From contig CM055098.1 of the NCBI GenBank assembly GCA_029204225.1, forward strand, positions 23,441,367 through 23,505,366: a stretch of DNA of 64,000 bases, read 5' to 3'. Of the stretch, positions 10,930 through 27,354 are shown piece by piece. The stretch's first letter is position 1. Every line of letters begins with the position of its first letter. The DNA is from Diphasiastrum complanatum (lineage: Eukaryota; Streptophyta; Lycopodiopsida; Lycopodiales; Lycopodiaceae). Made by a program: the position numbers and the translations under genes. The notes beneath the pieces were generated by a model. That model was not told the DNA's origin. It ran no database searches and was given only the letters and a program-made list of their open reading frames with translations.

Positions 10930-13196
10930 TATAGAATCTACACAAAATATTGATTCACTATTATAAGAAGGGTCATGCAGCCATGGACTGCCACCAGAAC
11001 CCAAGAAACAAACAAGCTCAAGGTAGATGGGAGAACAATAATAGTTCGTCCTACATTGAAGAGCCAGAAAGCTCGAAGATGGGCGAAGAAAGATCGAATC
11101 ACAAAAATTTGATCGCCTACATCTATGCACACATGTGTGCAATATCAAAACCTGACACACAGGAGGTAATCCTTGATTCAGGAGCTACCTCGCACTTTGT
11201 TACGTCAAGATGGATAATGTCTAACTTCCGAAGTGCAGATCCATCAAGATTTATCATTCTTGGAGATGGATCAAAGCATAAAGTGAATGGTATTGGTTCA
11301 CTTTGGCTCAACACAAATGGCAAAGATAGATGACTCGAAGATGTTCTATTTGTGCCTACACTGTAGCAAGACTTGCTATCAGTGGCAAGAATAGCTAACG
11401 CAGGGATGCGTGTAACATTCTCAAACAAATCATGCAATGTTGTTGATGCAAGCACCAATACACTGATTACACAAGGTAGAAGAAATGGCAACATGTATAA
11501 CCTGAGGGTATGCCTACCTGTAGATCAAATATATCAGATCGATGACGATTTGTTAGATATTCTATGGCATATGAATTCAATGGCACTATATCAAGCAAGC
11601 CATCATGGAGCAATCAAAGGGGTGAGCATCTCGAATGCAACCAATTTGATGACCTATGATGCATGTATAAAGGGTAAGATGTCACGTACTCCTTTTGTCA
11701 AAGACTCCTACAAAATGACAAAGATTCTGGTGCTAGTACATTCAGACATCTGTGGACCTTTCAACGTTATCTGAATAGGAGGCTCAAAATATTATATCAC
11801 CTTTATTGATGATTATAGTAAGTTTTTCAGAGTCTACTTCATTCACAATAAATCAAAAGCACTTGACAAATTCACAGAGTATGTGAATTGGGCAGGAAGA
11901 TGCACAGAAAACAAGGTGAATAGATCGGGGTGGAGAATACATCTCAAATCGATTCACTGATTTTTGCAATAATCGAGGTATCATTCACAGAAGCACTGCA
12001 TCTTATACACTGCAGCACAACGGTGTTGCAGAAAGAAAGAACAAGACTCTCGTGGAAGCCACCAGATGCATGATGGCCTATTCAAAGGCTCCAAGAGTAC
12101 TGTGGGTTGAAGCAGTAGCTACAACTGCTTACATTCATAATAGGACAAAAAAATCTGGTGTTCCTCATACAACACCACATGAATTATGGTGGGGTGGAAA
12201 ACTCAATCTGACTCATATTCAAATCTTTGGCTGTGCAACATATGCACATGTTCCTGATAAGCTTCAAAAGAAGCTTGATGAGAACGTAGAACAAGGATAT
12301 CTTGTAGGATATGACAATCATTTGTCATACTACAAAGTCTATATGCTAGAGACAAACACAATGAAGACAGTCAGAGACATCAAATTCGATGAGAGCAGAA
12401 CAATGGCCAACAATGATCCTGTCAGTTATGAAATCCTTGGAATACAATACTATGATCTACCAGTCTCGTGAGAGAGGGAGCAGAGGATGAACACTCAGAC
12501 AAAGATGTTCGAGTTGCACCTCATTCGAGCGATGAATCAGATGAAGAAAGATTTGTAAGCCAACCTACTACTACAACACTTGTAAACCAAAATGGTTTCG
12601 GACCTAGCAGATCAGGTAAAGACAAGAGCATTGTAGTACCAGAAGGATCTCCTAGAAGATCAACAAGAGAGCGAATAACGATAGCAAGATTTGTGCCAAG
12701 CAACTCAGCTTCTACATCAGAAGAGTTTTGTGGATTCAGTGGAGAACCACAAACATTCGAGGAAGCAATTGAATGTCCTGACAAGGACAAATGGATCCAA
12801 GCCATGAATGAAGAGATAGAATCCATGAAGAAAAATGAGGTATGGATGTCGCAGCCATTACCAAATAAACGAAAGACTATACAATTCAAGTGGGTATACA
12901 AGCTGAAGTATGGACTGAATGGAAATATTTCAAAGTATAAAGCCAGACTTGTAGCGAAGGAATTTTCTCAGAGATATGGTATCGACTATGCTAAGACCTT
13001 CTCTCCTGTCATGAAACATTTGTCCCTACGCCTACTGTTTGCATATGCAGTCACTTATAATCTCAAGATTCACATCGTGGACGAAAAGACAACATTCTTA
13101 CATGGTGAGCTAGATGAAGAAGCCTACATGGATCAACCTTCATGCTCCAAAGGATCTGAAAGATCAAACAAGTACCATGAAGTACAAATCACCTGA
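10930..13196 (+). mobile_element. Degenerate Ty1/copia gag-pol, truncated in RT
   Basis: Segments occur in copia order. A damaged zinc knuckle (KKGHAAMDCHQN, first cysteines lost) comes first at about 10950. The protease motif ILDSGATSHF is near 11167. Pre-integrase sequence and integrase follow (VHSDICGPF; HNGVAERKN in another frame; FGCATYAHVPDKLQKK). The start of RT is at 12880-13140 (FKWVYKLKYGLNG, YKARLVAKEFSQRYGIDYAKT, LHGELDEEAYMDQP). The frame is broken by stops at about 11331, 11366 and 11772, by shifts around 11900-12050, and again at 12471. RT ends before the YVDD active site, and RNase H is missing. It is flanked by the LTR-like repeats at 9390 and 13445, but I cannot prove they belong to this copy. 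Confidence 0.85.
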
Positions 13197-13444
13197 TATG
13201 ATATGATGATATTAGCAGAAGAGTATTACGACGTGCCTAATCCATCACTATTGTAATCCATGATTAGTTATAGATTGTTTAATCTATCTAATCATATATG
13301 CTACTCTGAATATATGCATCAAACAGAAGTAGATAGACAATATACAGAATAGGAGTCTGCCTGAGACAATTTTGTAAGCAGGATCCACACAGATTCAAGA
13401 AGTCCGCTAGTAAGCAAGACATTGTTCGTGGGAGAACACCGCTT

Positions 13445-13780
13445 TTCTCATGCCAATGCGTTGTGTGGGTCTGTCACACAATGTTTGAAACAAAGAGGAT
13501 CAATAGAAGATGATGTAGCTGTTATGCACATATCATTCTAAATCTTGTCTGATCTCGAATGAATTATTGTCTATTATTGTTCGTGTATCTCATTCACTTG
13601 TTTTATCTATTCCGCACATTGGTTCAATCTTGTTGAATGTTAAATTTATTTATAATGTAGGTCAGTAGTGTCTGTCTACTTTCCGGAGGATTGTAGGAAT
13701 GATATAGCAGACAGTGACCAGCAATCATATTTGAACTCCATCCGACTTATTTTCGTTCGTGATTTCATATTTTTGCTTCA
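13445..13780 (+). repeat. LTR-like direct repeat, copy 2 (probable 3' part of a 5' LTR)
   Basis: Same sequence family as 9390-9725. It ends just before a TGGTATTAGACC / TGGTATCAGAGC pair, the position expected for the end of a 5' LTR. The start of the LTR is not defined; similarity to copy 1 fades upstream of 13445. Confidence 0.6.
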
Positions 13781-13864
13781 GTGGTATTAGACCTCTACTA
13801 CTATCAGTAGTAGTCAGAGTTCTGAATTTCCTGAATCCGATTTTTCTTAAAGTGGTATCAGAGC
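13781..13864 (+). promoter_or_regulatory. Duplicated copia primer-binding site region
   Basis: TGGTATCAGAGC at 13853-13864 matches the primer-binding site complementary to plant initiator Met-tRNA. A degraded version (TGGTATTAGACC) lies 71 bp upstream at 13782. Both are followed by similar sequence (CTATCA..TAGTAGT..GTTCTGAATTT / CTATCAATAGTAGT..GTCCTGAATTT), so a 71-bp segment spanning the site has been duplicated in tandem. Confidence 0.7.
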
Positions 13865-13929
13865 TCGATTGCTATCAATAGTAGTATCAAAGTCCTGAAT
13901 TTATCTTCAGAGAGTTCTTATGAAGATCT

Positions 13930-17046
<3,117 letters not shown>

Positions 17047-17508
17047 CAGAACTTTAGCAATTGATTCAAATATGTATATAGGATCACGCGCTTATCAACG
17101 CAACTGTATTGTGGTCTGATTGTTGTTTTTAACATTAATATATACAGATTCGCTACTATTCTAAATCTTTGCATTCTTGTTGAATGAGATTAACTCTCAC
17201 CCCTCTTACACAAACATTAGCAGAGAAATGTATGGCTGTCTTTGACGCCTAAGTTATTTCTACATTCTCGTCATGTCAAGGTATTAGTATTAGAGGATTG
17301 CAGCTCAGATGCCTAATCGTTTCTGCAATCTCTCTTTCATGGTAGTCTAAGACTCCTACACTAATAATCTTATTCAACACAACAGAACAGCTCGTAATCT
17401 CCATTCTCTAAGTAATTCATGATTATGTTAACAATAGTTATCACAATTCTTCATAGTATTCATTGTCTTTGTCATGTTGGTTAGGACTTCGTTCAATAAG
17501 TTTTCTCA

Positions 17509-18054
17509 CATAGTGGTATCAGAGCTGATAATTCATCAGAGCCATCTCCAACATCATCAGTGCAACTACTTGACAATGACCTCAACCGCCACGATATACT
17601 CCATATGGCACAACAACTCCACGCCATCTTCTTGTACACTGATTTGCACAAATGTAAATTGTATATAGATGACCATTGTAAATCTTGTCGTAAAATGTGG
17701 GGATGACCGACAGCGGAAGCTCGAAGCTTTAAGCGTAGGCATGTAAGAACGGAAATGCAATGATTTATAGCAAAAATATTCAAGAAGAATGATTCATACA
17801 AATTGTGCAAATGAACAATACAATAGTGAGACAAAAATTGCACTCTGATTAATATCAACAGTGAGTACAATGGCTTGAAGTAAAAACTTCAGCTTGCTGA
17901 GCGTGATAACATTGGTTACAAATAACTCTGATTGAAAAAGAACAGAACCATAGCTTGATTTAGCTAATATATATATTTACAAGTGTCAAGAGACAAATAT
18001 TTTATATGCCTTAAATGCCATTTACGCCAGTCTTTGTATATGTACAAAGTGGGT
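17509..18054 (+). promoter_or_regulatory. Probable 5' LTR end with primer-binding site; orphan
   Basis: TTTTCTCACA ends at 17510 and, after TAG, TGGTATCAGAGC follows at 17514-17525, the standard copia LTR-end/primer-site arrangement on the plus strand. The expected gag does not follow; 17530-18054 has only a short unrecognised open stretch. The LTR itself would lie in 17045-17510, but its start cannot be set without a partner copy. Confidence 0.5.
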
Positions 18055-19350
18055 AACCCTTTGATCACCAATCTTACCTTGTGCTTTGCTATACTTCCAT
18101 TTGCATGGTACTTAGTCCTTTATACCCATTTGCAACCAATGGGTTTCTTGCCAATTGGTGGTTCTACTAAGTCCCATGTGCTATGCTTAGCAATGGACTC
18201 CATCTCCTCTCCCATGGCCTTGACCCAAATGTCATCATCCTTCGCTTCACTATAAGTTGAAGGTTCTTTGCTTTGAATAATGCTAGATAAGAGAGCATAA
18301 TTTGCTTCATACCTTTCAAGTTGTGTCTTCTCTCTTGTTGATCTTCGTAGCTCTCCCTGGCTAGATGATCCTGGAAAGTCATCCATGTCGCGGCTCTCCA
18401 ACAATCTCTCAAACCACTTAGGGAGCTTCTTGTCAGGTGATCAGCTTCCTGGTGAAAATGTATCCCACGGTACATCCTTCTCCTTGCGTTTGTCACCTAC
18501 AACTTCAATCCTTCTTGCACCAGAAAGTTTGTCTCTACCTCTCCAACCTGTCTCTAGAGGTTGAGTAGTAGTATCTTGAGATGTATCCTCATGTTCATCA
18601 CTTGGAAACTCAATAAATGGATCATCATCAGGAGGTATCCTCACTATACCATCTTTCCCACTGGATGTGTCTATCTTCTCAGCATCCTCATTTTCATACA
18701 TCTTGGATTCATCAAAGATAACATCACGGCTTACATGGATTTTGTTTTCCACTGGATCAAAACATCTATAGCCCTTCACACGATCATCATATCCTAGGAA
18801 TATACACTTGATAGCTTTTATATCAAGTTTACGTTTCTCTTCCTTAGGAATGTGTACAAAGGCCTTACATCCAAAAATTCGCAAGTGGTTCACCTTTGGT
18901 TTCTTCTTCGTGAATGCCATCTCAGGTGTTATCTTTGGTATGGCAATGGTTGGACTTCTATTTTGAAGATAGACTGTCGTACTGCATGTTCTGACCAAAA
19001 ATCTTGTGGTAGTTTCATCTCAGCTAGCATAGATCGGGCACTTTCCACAATCGTACGATTCTTGCTCAACTACACCATTGAGAGTAGGAATATGAGCTTG
19101 TGTAAATTGTCTTTTGATCCCACATTGATCACAAAGATCATTGAAGTCATTAGACTTGTACTCACCTCCACTATCTTATCTTAGGACTTTGATCTTCCTA
19201 CTTGTATGATTTTCGACCAATGCTTTGAAGCTCTTGAAATTGTCAAATGCATCCGATTTCTTCTTCAAGAAGTAGATCCATGTCTTACGTGACATAACAT
19301 CAATAAAGGTCATGAAATAGAAGGCTTTACCTAAGGACATAGTCCTCACT
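18055..19350 (-). mobile_element. Ty1/copia integrase-RT fragment, minus strand
   Basis: Reading on the minus strand, copia integrase begins at about 19350 (TMSLGKAFYFMTFIDVMSRK) and continues through KIKVLR..DSGGEYKSNDF. The integrase tail follows (FGCKAFVHIPKEEKRKLDIK, CIFLGYDDRVKGYRCFDP). The pre-RT linker leads to the RT start (KPIGCKWVYKTKYHANGSIA, reconstructed across a frameshift near 18120). Stops and shifts occur near 19190, 19010, 18440 and 18120. Gag, protease, most of RT and RNase H are absent, and both ends are truncated. It is a different copia lineage from the fragment at 10930, judged by the integrase sequence. Confidence 0.85.
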
Positions 19351-20500
19351 TCTCTTTGAGAGCTTTCTTGATAGTATTTGTGATTCATGTACCTACAATC
19401 ACATGAGAGCTATGATCATGCTCTAGTTTCAGGCCTTATCTTGTGAATGATCAATAATGGATCCTTACTTTGTCTATTTTGGTGAAGTTTTGCTATCTTT
19501 GTCTAGTTTCTTGATTTCTTGAATTTCCATTATAATTTGATGTTAATGAATGGATTAGATGCTTGAATGCTAAGGTTGGCACATAACAATTGCTCCTTAT
19601 TTCAGTTGACTTATATTTATTATTCTATTAATCAGTCCATTGTCTTATTGCGTTCAGATTCATGTCAGCGTGAATGTATGCTACTCTAATTGTTCTATTT
19701 AATGCTACTCTCGAATAGAATTGTCTAACATGTCTGTCGCTTCCACAATTAATAGTCTTTCGACTTTGTATTTGTCTGAAAACATTGACATATATAATAA
19801 ATAAGAAAAATTATATTATTATGCCTATGGAACAAAAACAAAGACCTCTCTACATGGCCCTTTGCACATGCTTAAAACATTGACGTTTATAAACAAGAAG
19901 GAAAATTGTATTATTAGTACGCTTATGGGACCTAAAAAAAAGACCTCGCCATGTGTCACATAGCGAGGGAGGCTTTCAAATTTGTTTAAGTGGGTGATTT
20001 GAGAGTCACTCAAACGTGTGTCAATTTAATATTCAACACATATATAGGAGACCCCCCAAGCACTCATCGATTTATTCTTTAGCTCAGCCAAACATTGGAT
20101 TTTAATGTACAATGCCTGAAAAAGATGTTTAGGGCATACACAATGCTCACAGAAACTAGCAAAGTATAAGAATGGAACTCATACTATTTCTCAAAAACCG
20201 ACTTCATAAAAATTTGAATGCTAGGAATTCTTTTATGAGCAATAATTGTCCTCAAAAACCGGAGAAGCCTTAAAAAATTGCAAGGTTTTTGAGGATCACT
20301 CTAAAAGGTTTAGACCCAAGGGAACATATATGCATATGTGTGTGTGTGTGTGTATATGTATGTATGAGCCCACTTTGTAACCGCTTATTGGAACCTCTCC
20401 TTTCTCCTTTGCTTTTTTCATCCCACGCCATGCCCTCCCGAATGGAAATGAAGAAGAAGGGGTGTCCATAGCAAAGCTTTTTGGGTAAAATAATTCAACG
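19351..20500. other. Non-coding with short (TG)n at 20336-20356
   Basis: No gene recognised. The sequence is AT-rich and contains a short TG/TATG microsatellite. The interval 20390-20500 is less AT-rich and precedes the open frame at 20501. Confidence 0.4.
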
Positions 20501-20761
20501 ATGAGTCAAGACCCTGCTGCCGAGTGCTTTAGTAGAAGTAGTAGGCAAGGCAGTAGTGTATTTATTAGTGAAGATCCCAGTGCGGGTCGAAGAGGATCGC
20601 TATGGAAACCGGGAGTTGCAACATCTTTAAGGCGAGCTTCGCTATGGCGTGAGGAAGCCGAAGCAAGCAAAAACTCCGGATCAAATGATGATGAGGAAAG
20701 ATCTGACACCAAATCCGCCAGTTTTGTTGCATCCAACAGACTGGGGACCTTGAAAAGACTG
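20501..20761 (+). CDS. Possible first exon of a host gene (unidentified)
   Basis: An open frame starts with ATG at 20501 and encodes a Ser/Arg-rich, low-hydrophobicity N-terminus (SLRRASLWREEAEASKNSG, then NDDEE and ending NRLGTLKRL). A GT (GTATGC) directly after the CTG at 20759-20761 could be a splice donor. Downstream in-frame codons look unselected. Codon quality and composition differ from the AT-rich surroundings. The layout faintly recalls the N-terminal leader of full-size plant ABCG transporters (basic Ser-rich stretch followed by DDEE), but none of the diagnostic residues after DDEE fit, so I do not assign a family. No second exon was found before the LINE debris at 21.8 kb. Confidence 0.25.
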
Positions 20762-20869
20762 GTATGCAGCACATTTCAACACCCTAATCTGATCATTGAT
20801 GCTCCTATCATAATCCTTTGCATTCTTTCTCCGTCATCCTCAAAAGTATGTCAACAGCATTGAGTGTGT

Positions 20870-21849
20870 GGTCATCTCCTTTTAAGTGCAAGCTAGTGTC
20901 AGAAATTGGTGGTATATTTGGGTTTTCTGGCATCCAGGGCAGATGTTCTGAGCTGTAGGCTCTTGAATTTTGCACTTAGATGGGCCTTCAAGCACGGATG
21001 ATGGACAGCCCCTGAGTTCGTCTTCATGTTCTCCACGTGTACATTCACCTTTGATCAAGTAATGTAGCTTCCTCCTTCTTCCTCCCTCTCGTTCCTTTTT
21101 TGGAACAGCACACTCTTTCCTCGTCTCCATTCTCTTCATCAGTACATACCTGCAATTTCAACAGATCATGTCTAATATCAATGCCAATGAAATCCGTTGT
21201 ACCGGATGCAACAAGAGCAAAACCAAATATGTATGTGGTATGCTTGTCGTAAGGTATTGAATGAAATAGTTTAAGATGTGTTTGCCTCGATACCAGACAA
21301 GTCCTAAGGGGCAAACAAATCTGGTTATAACCTGCTCCAAAATGAGCTTGGTGATAGTAAGGATTTTAGTCCTCCAAAAAATGGACTGTGGTTTGTTGGT
21401 GAAGACTTCTTTCTCTCTACTTGAGGTGTATGGCGGAGTCTATTTTGGTTTGAAACTTAATTCAGTGTTAAACATCATCATGGCCTTGTTTACGAAGGAA
21501 TATTCTGTGAAGGTGTGGCGTTATTCTTGAGAATCAATTGCTTCTTGTTAACTTCCTTGTAGAAGTCTGAAAACTTTCAGTGGCGAGATAATGGACGAGA
21601 TCAATGCCAAGAGTGTATGATTTGAAATAGTTATCTTTTGAAAAACGGTCAGTGTCCGTTGCATGCTATCCCCTTGGGAGTCACATATCTTATCCACCCT
21701 GCTGTATGCGCCCGTATTCATTTTGAAATTGAACTCTTAAGTATCATCGTGCTATGCATCCAACGATGGCAAGTTTGTTTACATGTAAATAAGTGGGTAA
21801 TGGTCGAGATAGAAATATAATTTGGGTTTTTGTAAATAGTGACAAAATT
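20870..21849. other. No confident feature; may include decayed LINE endonuclease
   Basis: The minus strand immediately downstream (in LINE sense) of the recognisable LINE fragment at 21850-22221 should contain endonuclease sequence, but I could not find the GDFN or SDH motifs. Several short open frames exist on both strands without recognisable domains. Confidence 0.3.
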
Positions 21850-22219
21850 TGCAAATCTTCTATACAATCAAAAGGGTTTCAGGTGTGGCTGAGTTATTGT
21901 TCTCAGCTGGTGGGGATCCCACTCGGATGTTAGATTGTGCAATTGTATCCTTGAGCACTGACTCTCATTATGAGTCTGTGTGAAAAGAAGGATATCTCCC
22001 TGTGAGATGAAGTTTGCTAAGTTTTCTGCAGCTGCTGAAGAATGAATGCCGTTACAGTTCCATAATCTGATACGTAGGTGATGTGGATGGGGTCTCAGGC
22101 TGCTCCTATGCCCCAGAGCCCCAATTTCCTAGGTAGTAGAAGCAGATGGACCACGATCCAAATATCTAACCTGACCAATGACCATCACAATAAATGGCAA
22201 ATCGTCCCGATGCTTTAGC

Positions 22220-22221
<2 letters not shown>
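21850..22221 (-). mobile_element. LINE copy N: ORF1 end, UAG and endonuclease start
   Basis: On the minus strand the copy begins directly at the (TC)n tract. It encodes the last ORF1 residues (GQVRYLDRGPSASTT), then UAG at 22131-22129. In the same frame it continues through EIGALG and PHHLRIRLWNCNGIHSS, the start of an APE-type endonuclease with its catalytic Asn. Sequence decays after about 21900. The 5' truncation point sits in the ORF1 C-terminal domain and abuts the tail of LINE copy A. Confidence 0.7.
22089..22131 (-). promoter_or_regulatory. Candidate readthrough signal: UAG plus stem-loop (LINE N)
   Basis: UAG (22131-22129) is followed by six nucleotides (GAAATT) and then GGGGCTC (22122-22116), which pairs with GAG-A-CCCC (22096-22089), a 7-bp stem with one bulged A. 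Spacing and position equal those in LINE copies E and H. Confidence 0.5.

Positions 22222-22290
<69 letters not shown>
22222..22290. repeat. (GA)n tract: (TC)n tail of LINE A / 5' border of LINE N
   Basis: GA dinucleotides on the plus strand. On the minus strand they form the (TC)n tail following the 3' end of LINE A and directly touch the 5'-truncated LINE N. Confidence 0.9.
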
Positions 22291-22293
<3 letters not shown>

Positions 22294-22500
22294 AGAAGAA
22301 AGAAGAAAGCTTTATTAATGTCTTTTCCATGCCAAAAGGCATATAAGACTAGTAAATGTACATGTCAAGTATGTGGTAACCATAGGAGCGTATGAAACGT
22401 CTCCAAAACAGTAACAAAGTAGCAATCTAGAGCTAAAGCTATAAATTGAAATAGATGTGATGCTATTAGAAACATGTGGGAGCATGTATACTGCTAACAG

Positions 22501-24805
<2,305 letters not shown>

Positions 24806-24836
24806 CAGAGAGAGAAGAAAAGAAAAGAAAAGGAAG
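24806..24836. repeat. Short tail of LINE D: (TTTTC)n then (TC)n
   Basis: On the minus strand AAGCTTCC is followed by three TTTTC units and TTCTCTCTCT, then the 5' edge of LINE B. It is the shortest LINE-LINE junction in the array. Confidence 0.75.
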
Positions 24837-27064
24837 CTTTATCTATGTCTTTTAAAATGCCAAAATGGCATATAAGACAAAGTACATACATCTGGGGTCC
24901 TCGTATGAGATTAAGGTAGAGAGGGTGGTTGGATGCTCCCTGAACAAACAGTAGTATCTCCCTCATATCTCATAGTAAGCTGGGCATCTGAAGAGAAAAT
25001 GTGACTCATCCTCGGTCTCATGATTATCACACGTACTACAAAATCGGGCCTCTCGTAGGGTACCATTGTATCTACCGGTCTCAATGGCCAACTGATGTGA
25101 GGAAACCCGAAACTGACCCATCACTGTCCATAGTCTATGAGAAATACTCTCCAACAGATAGCTAGGCAATATAGGGCATCCAACTGGATTAAGAGATAGA
25201 AAATGTGTGCGATAGAACTCGTTCTTGGTCCCCAATGGACCCTGCCAGGTGCTCTGAAGATATGATTTGTAGAGGTGGCCCTGGATATATTGACGAGTGC
25301 CCGCAGGTAGGTCGGTAATTTGAATATTCACTTTGGAGAGAAGACGATGAGCTTGGGAGTACCATGAGAAGGAGTGTCCCTATGAGTGTAAGCATCGAGA
25401 TGAGGATAGAGCCGCTGCAGCATAGTGTGTGTCCTCACAAAGCTATCTGAATACAACTCAAAGCACCCCATAGTAGGCTCCGAAATATCCACTTTATTGA
25501 TTTGTCTCAAAGTACATGGCAAACTATCCACATAAACACATAAGAGCACTGCTGCTAACTCTCCTCCCAGCCTCTTGCTGCATAGACTATGATGAGGAAT
25601 GCCTCTCTCTAGGCTCACTTAAACACAATCCTCAAGCACCCACTTGACCCTGACCCTTTCCGAACGTCGACACATGGCGAACCCCATGTACAATCGACAC
25701 TTGCCACTTGGCAGTACCCTGACACATTGGCAAGCGAGTAGGAGGACCGTTTGACCTGTGTCACTCATGCACTGGACCAAGTGTCCCAATGAGCATATGA
25801 CACGTGTCCCGGTGACCGATCAACTCTCCTACTTTTTAGGAGGTCAGTCCAGCAGCCTCTAAATTAAGACCCAGTACCCTATACCAAATATAAGCAGGAC
25901 AACAAGTTACCAGAAACCTGCTATTTACATTTTTACAAAACACCACAGGCCGGTGTGAGCCATTAATATTTACAAATTTACAAGTCTGACGTGTTCACAC
26001 TGAGGCAGGAATATAAGAACATAACAGGGGGGACAACAAACTCCGCTAATATGTGGCACAGAGGGCTTTGCCTGTATCATCCGAGAGAGCATATGTATAT
26101 GGAGACGTGAGATGTGTGCCCAATCACTGGCTGTCAGACCGGTACTCCATGTCTCAGCTGCGTACATAGCTAAGGGGACAACCATAGTGTCAAAGAGTTG
26201 ACAGTTATTGGTCGCATCCCTGATGTGTGAGCTGAAGCACAGTCTCTCCAGATTTACAATGAGGCATAACCCTTCCGTACCCTGGAAACAGCTACCTGTC
26301 TCATGTTGAAAGTGGGACCCAAGAATACTGCACTCAAGTATGTGTAGGAATTAACAAACTCAAGTGGATGACCATCCCATAGAAGTTCCCGTCGCATCAT
26401 GAAGGATTTGGAGGTGTTGACCACCATAACCTTGGAGTAACCACATTCACCGACAAACCCCACCGTTTACAGAAGGAAAGAAGCGCATCAAGGTGCTGTT
26501 GTAGGCCCTTCCTCGTCCTCGAAAGTAAAACTACATCATCAGCATACAGTAGGATAGCAATAATGAGATTGCTTAGTGTACATCCCTCCCCTCCATCACT
26601 CCGTATAACCTGTTCCAGCTCATCTATGTAGAGACCAGAGGGTGTAGGTGAAAGTGGGCAACCTTGCTTGACCCCAATAGTACTATCCACCTCTGGTGAT
26701 ATAACTCCCGAGACTCGGATCCGGCCAATAACTCACCTGTAGAATGCTACTATTGCCCGTATAGTATCCTCCTGGAAGCCTCGGTCATGAAGCCTCTGTA
26801 TCAATAGATGAGGTGGAGGTGATCGTGGGAGGAACTTCTTCCAGAAAGAATCCGAGGAAGAACTAAAGTGGAGATCCATCATTTTCTTACCTTGGCCAAT
26901 ATCATATGCAATTTTCTTTCTGCGAGTAGCTCTACGGTAGACACAAGATAAGAGCTTGACTTGGGGAAGATGGGATCAAGCATATGCTGGGTTCTAATGG
27001 AGGTGGTACATTCCTGATCATACCAGGGGTTATGAGGTCTATGGCGTTGATGCTTGGGCCTCGG

Positions 27065-27066
<2 letters not shown>
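24837..27066 (-). mobile_element. LINE copy D, 5'-truncated, internally deleted and interrupted
   Basis: From the (TC)n tract the copy starts in the endonuclease-RT linker (RPKHQRHRPHNPWYDQEC). It runs to SFWKKFLPRSPP near 26825, jumps by deletion to the RT part (HLLIQRLHDRGFQEDTIRAI), and continues through STIGVKQGCPLSPTPSGLYI and LLYADDVVLLS (RT catalytic YADD) to AEFVVPP near 26000. After an inserted block (25426-25982) the protein picks up at ALSSSRCLHS..HSFSWYSQ (25400) and ends with CSTCDNHETEDESHFLFRC and the 3' UTR. Frame breaks are numerous. The 3' stem-loop is at 24878-24847. Confidence 0.75.
25426..25982. repeat. Insertion in LINE D, possible solo LTR
   Basis: The block interrupts LINE D between AEFVVPP... 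and ALSSSRCLHS. In plus orientation it starts TGTGTGTCC and ends ATTTACA, giving LTR-like TG...CA borders. The minus strand contains AATAAAG about 70 bp before the border. The interior is GC-richer with an ACACGTGTC palindrome (25801). I could not find a target duplication, so solo LTR is a suggestion only. Confidence 0.4.
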
Positions 27067-27120
<54 letters not shown>

Positions 27121-27135
27121 AAGAAAGAAAGAAAG
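27067..27135. repeat. (GA)n/(GAAA)n tract joining LINE E tail and LINE D
   Basis: On the minus strand AAGCTTTC is followed by (TTTC)n and (TC)n, then directly by LINE D's truncated 5' end (GCCCGAGGCCC). Confidence 0.95.
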
Positions 27136-27354
27136 CTTTATTAATGTCTTTTCCATGCCAAAAGGCATATAAGACAAATGAAGTACATGTCATGTATGTG
27201 GTAACCATGGGAGCATATAAAAACGTCTCCAAATTGTAATAAAGACAACATCTAGTGCAAACTAAAATAGACACGTATGCGAGAGTGTGCATAATAATCA
27301 TATGTATCTAGGGTAAGATGTCAAGGTTGTGCTGCTGCTGCTGTGCTGATGCTG

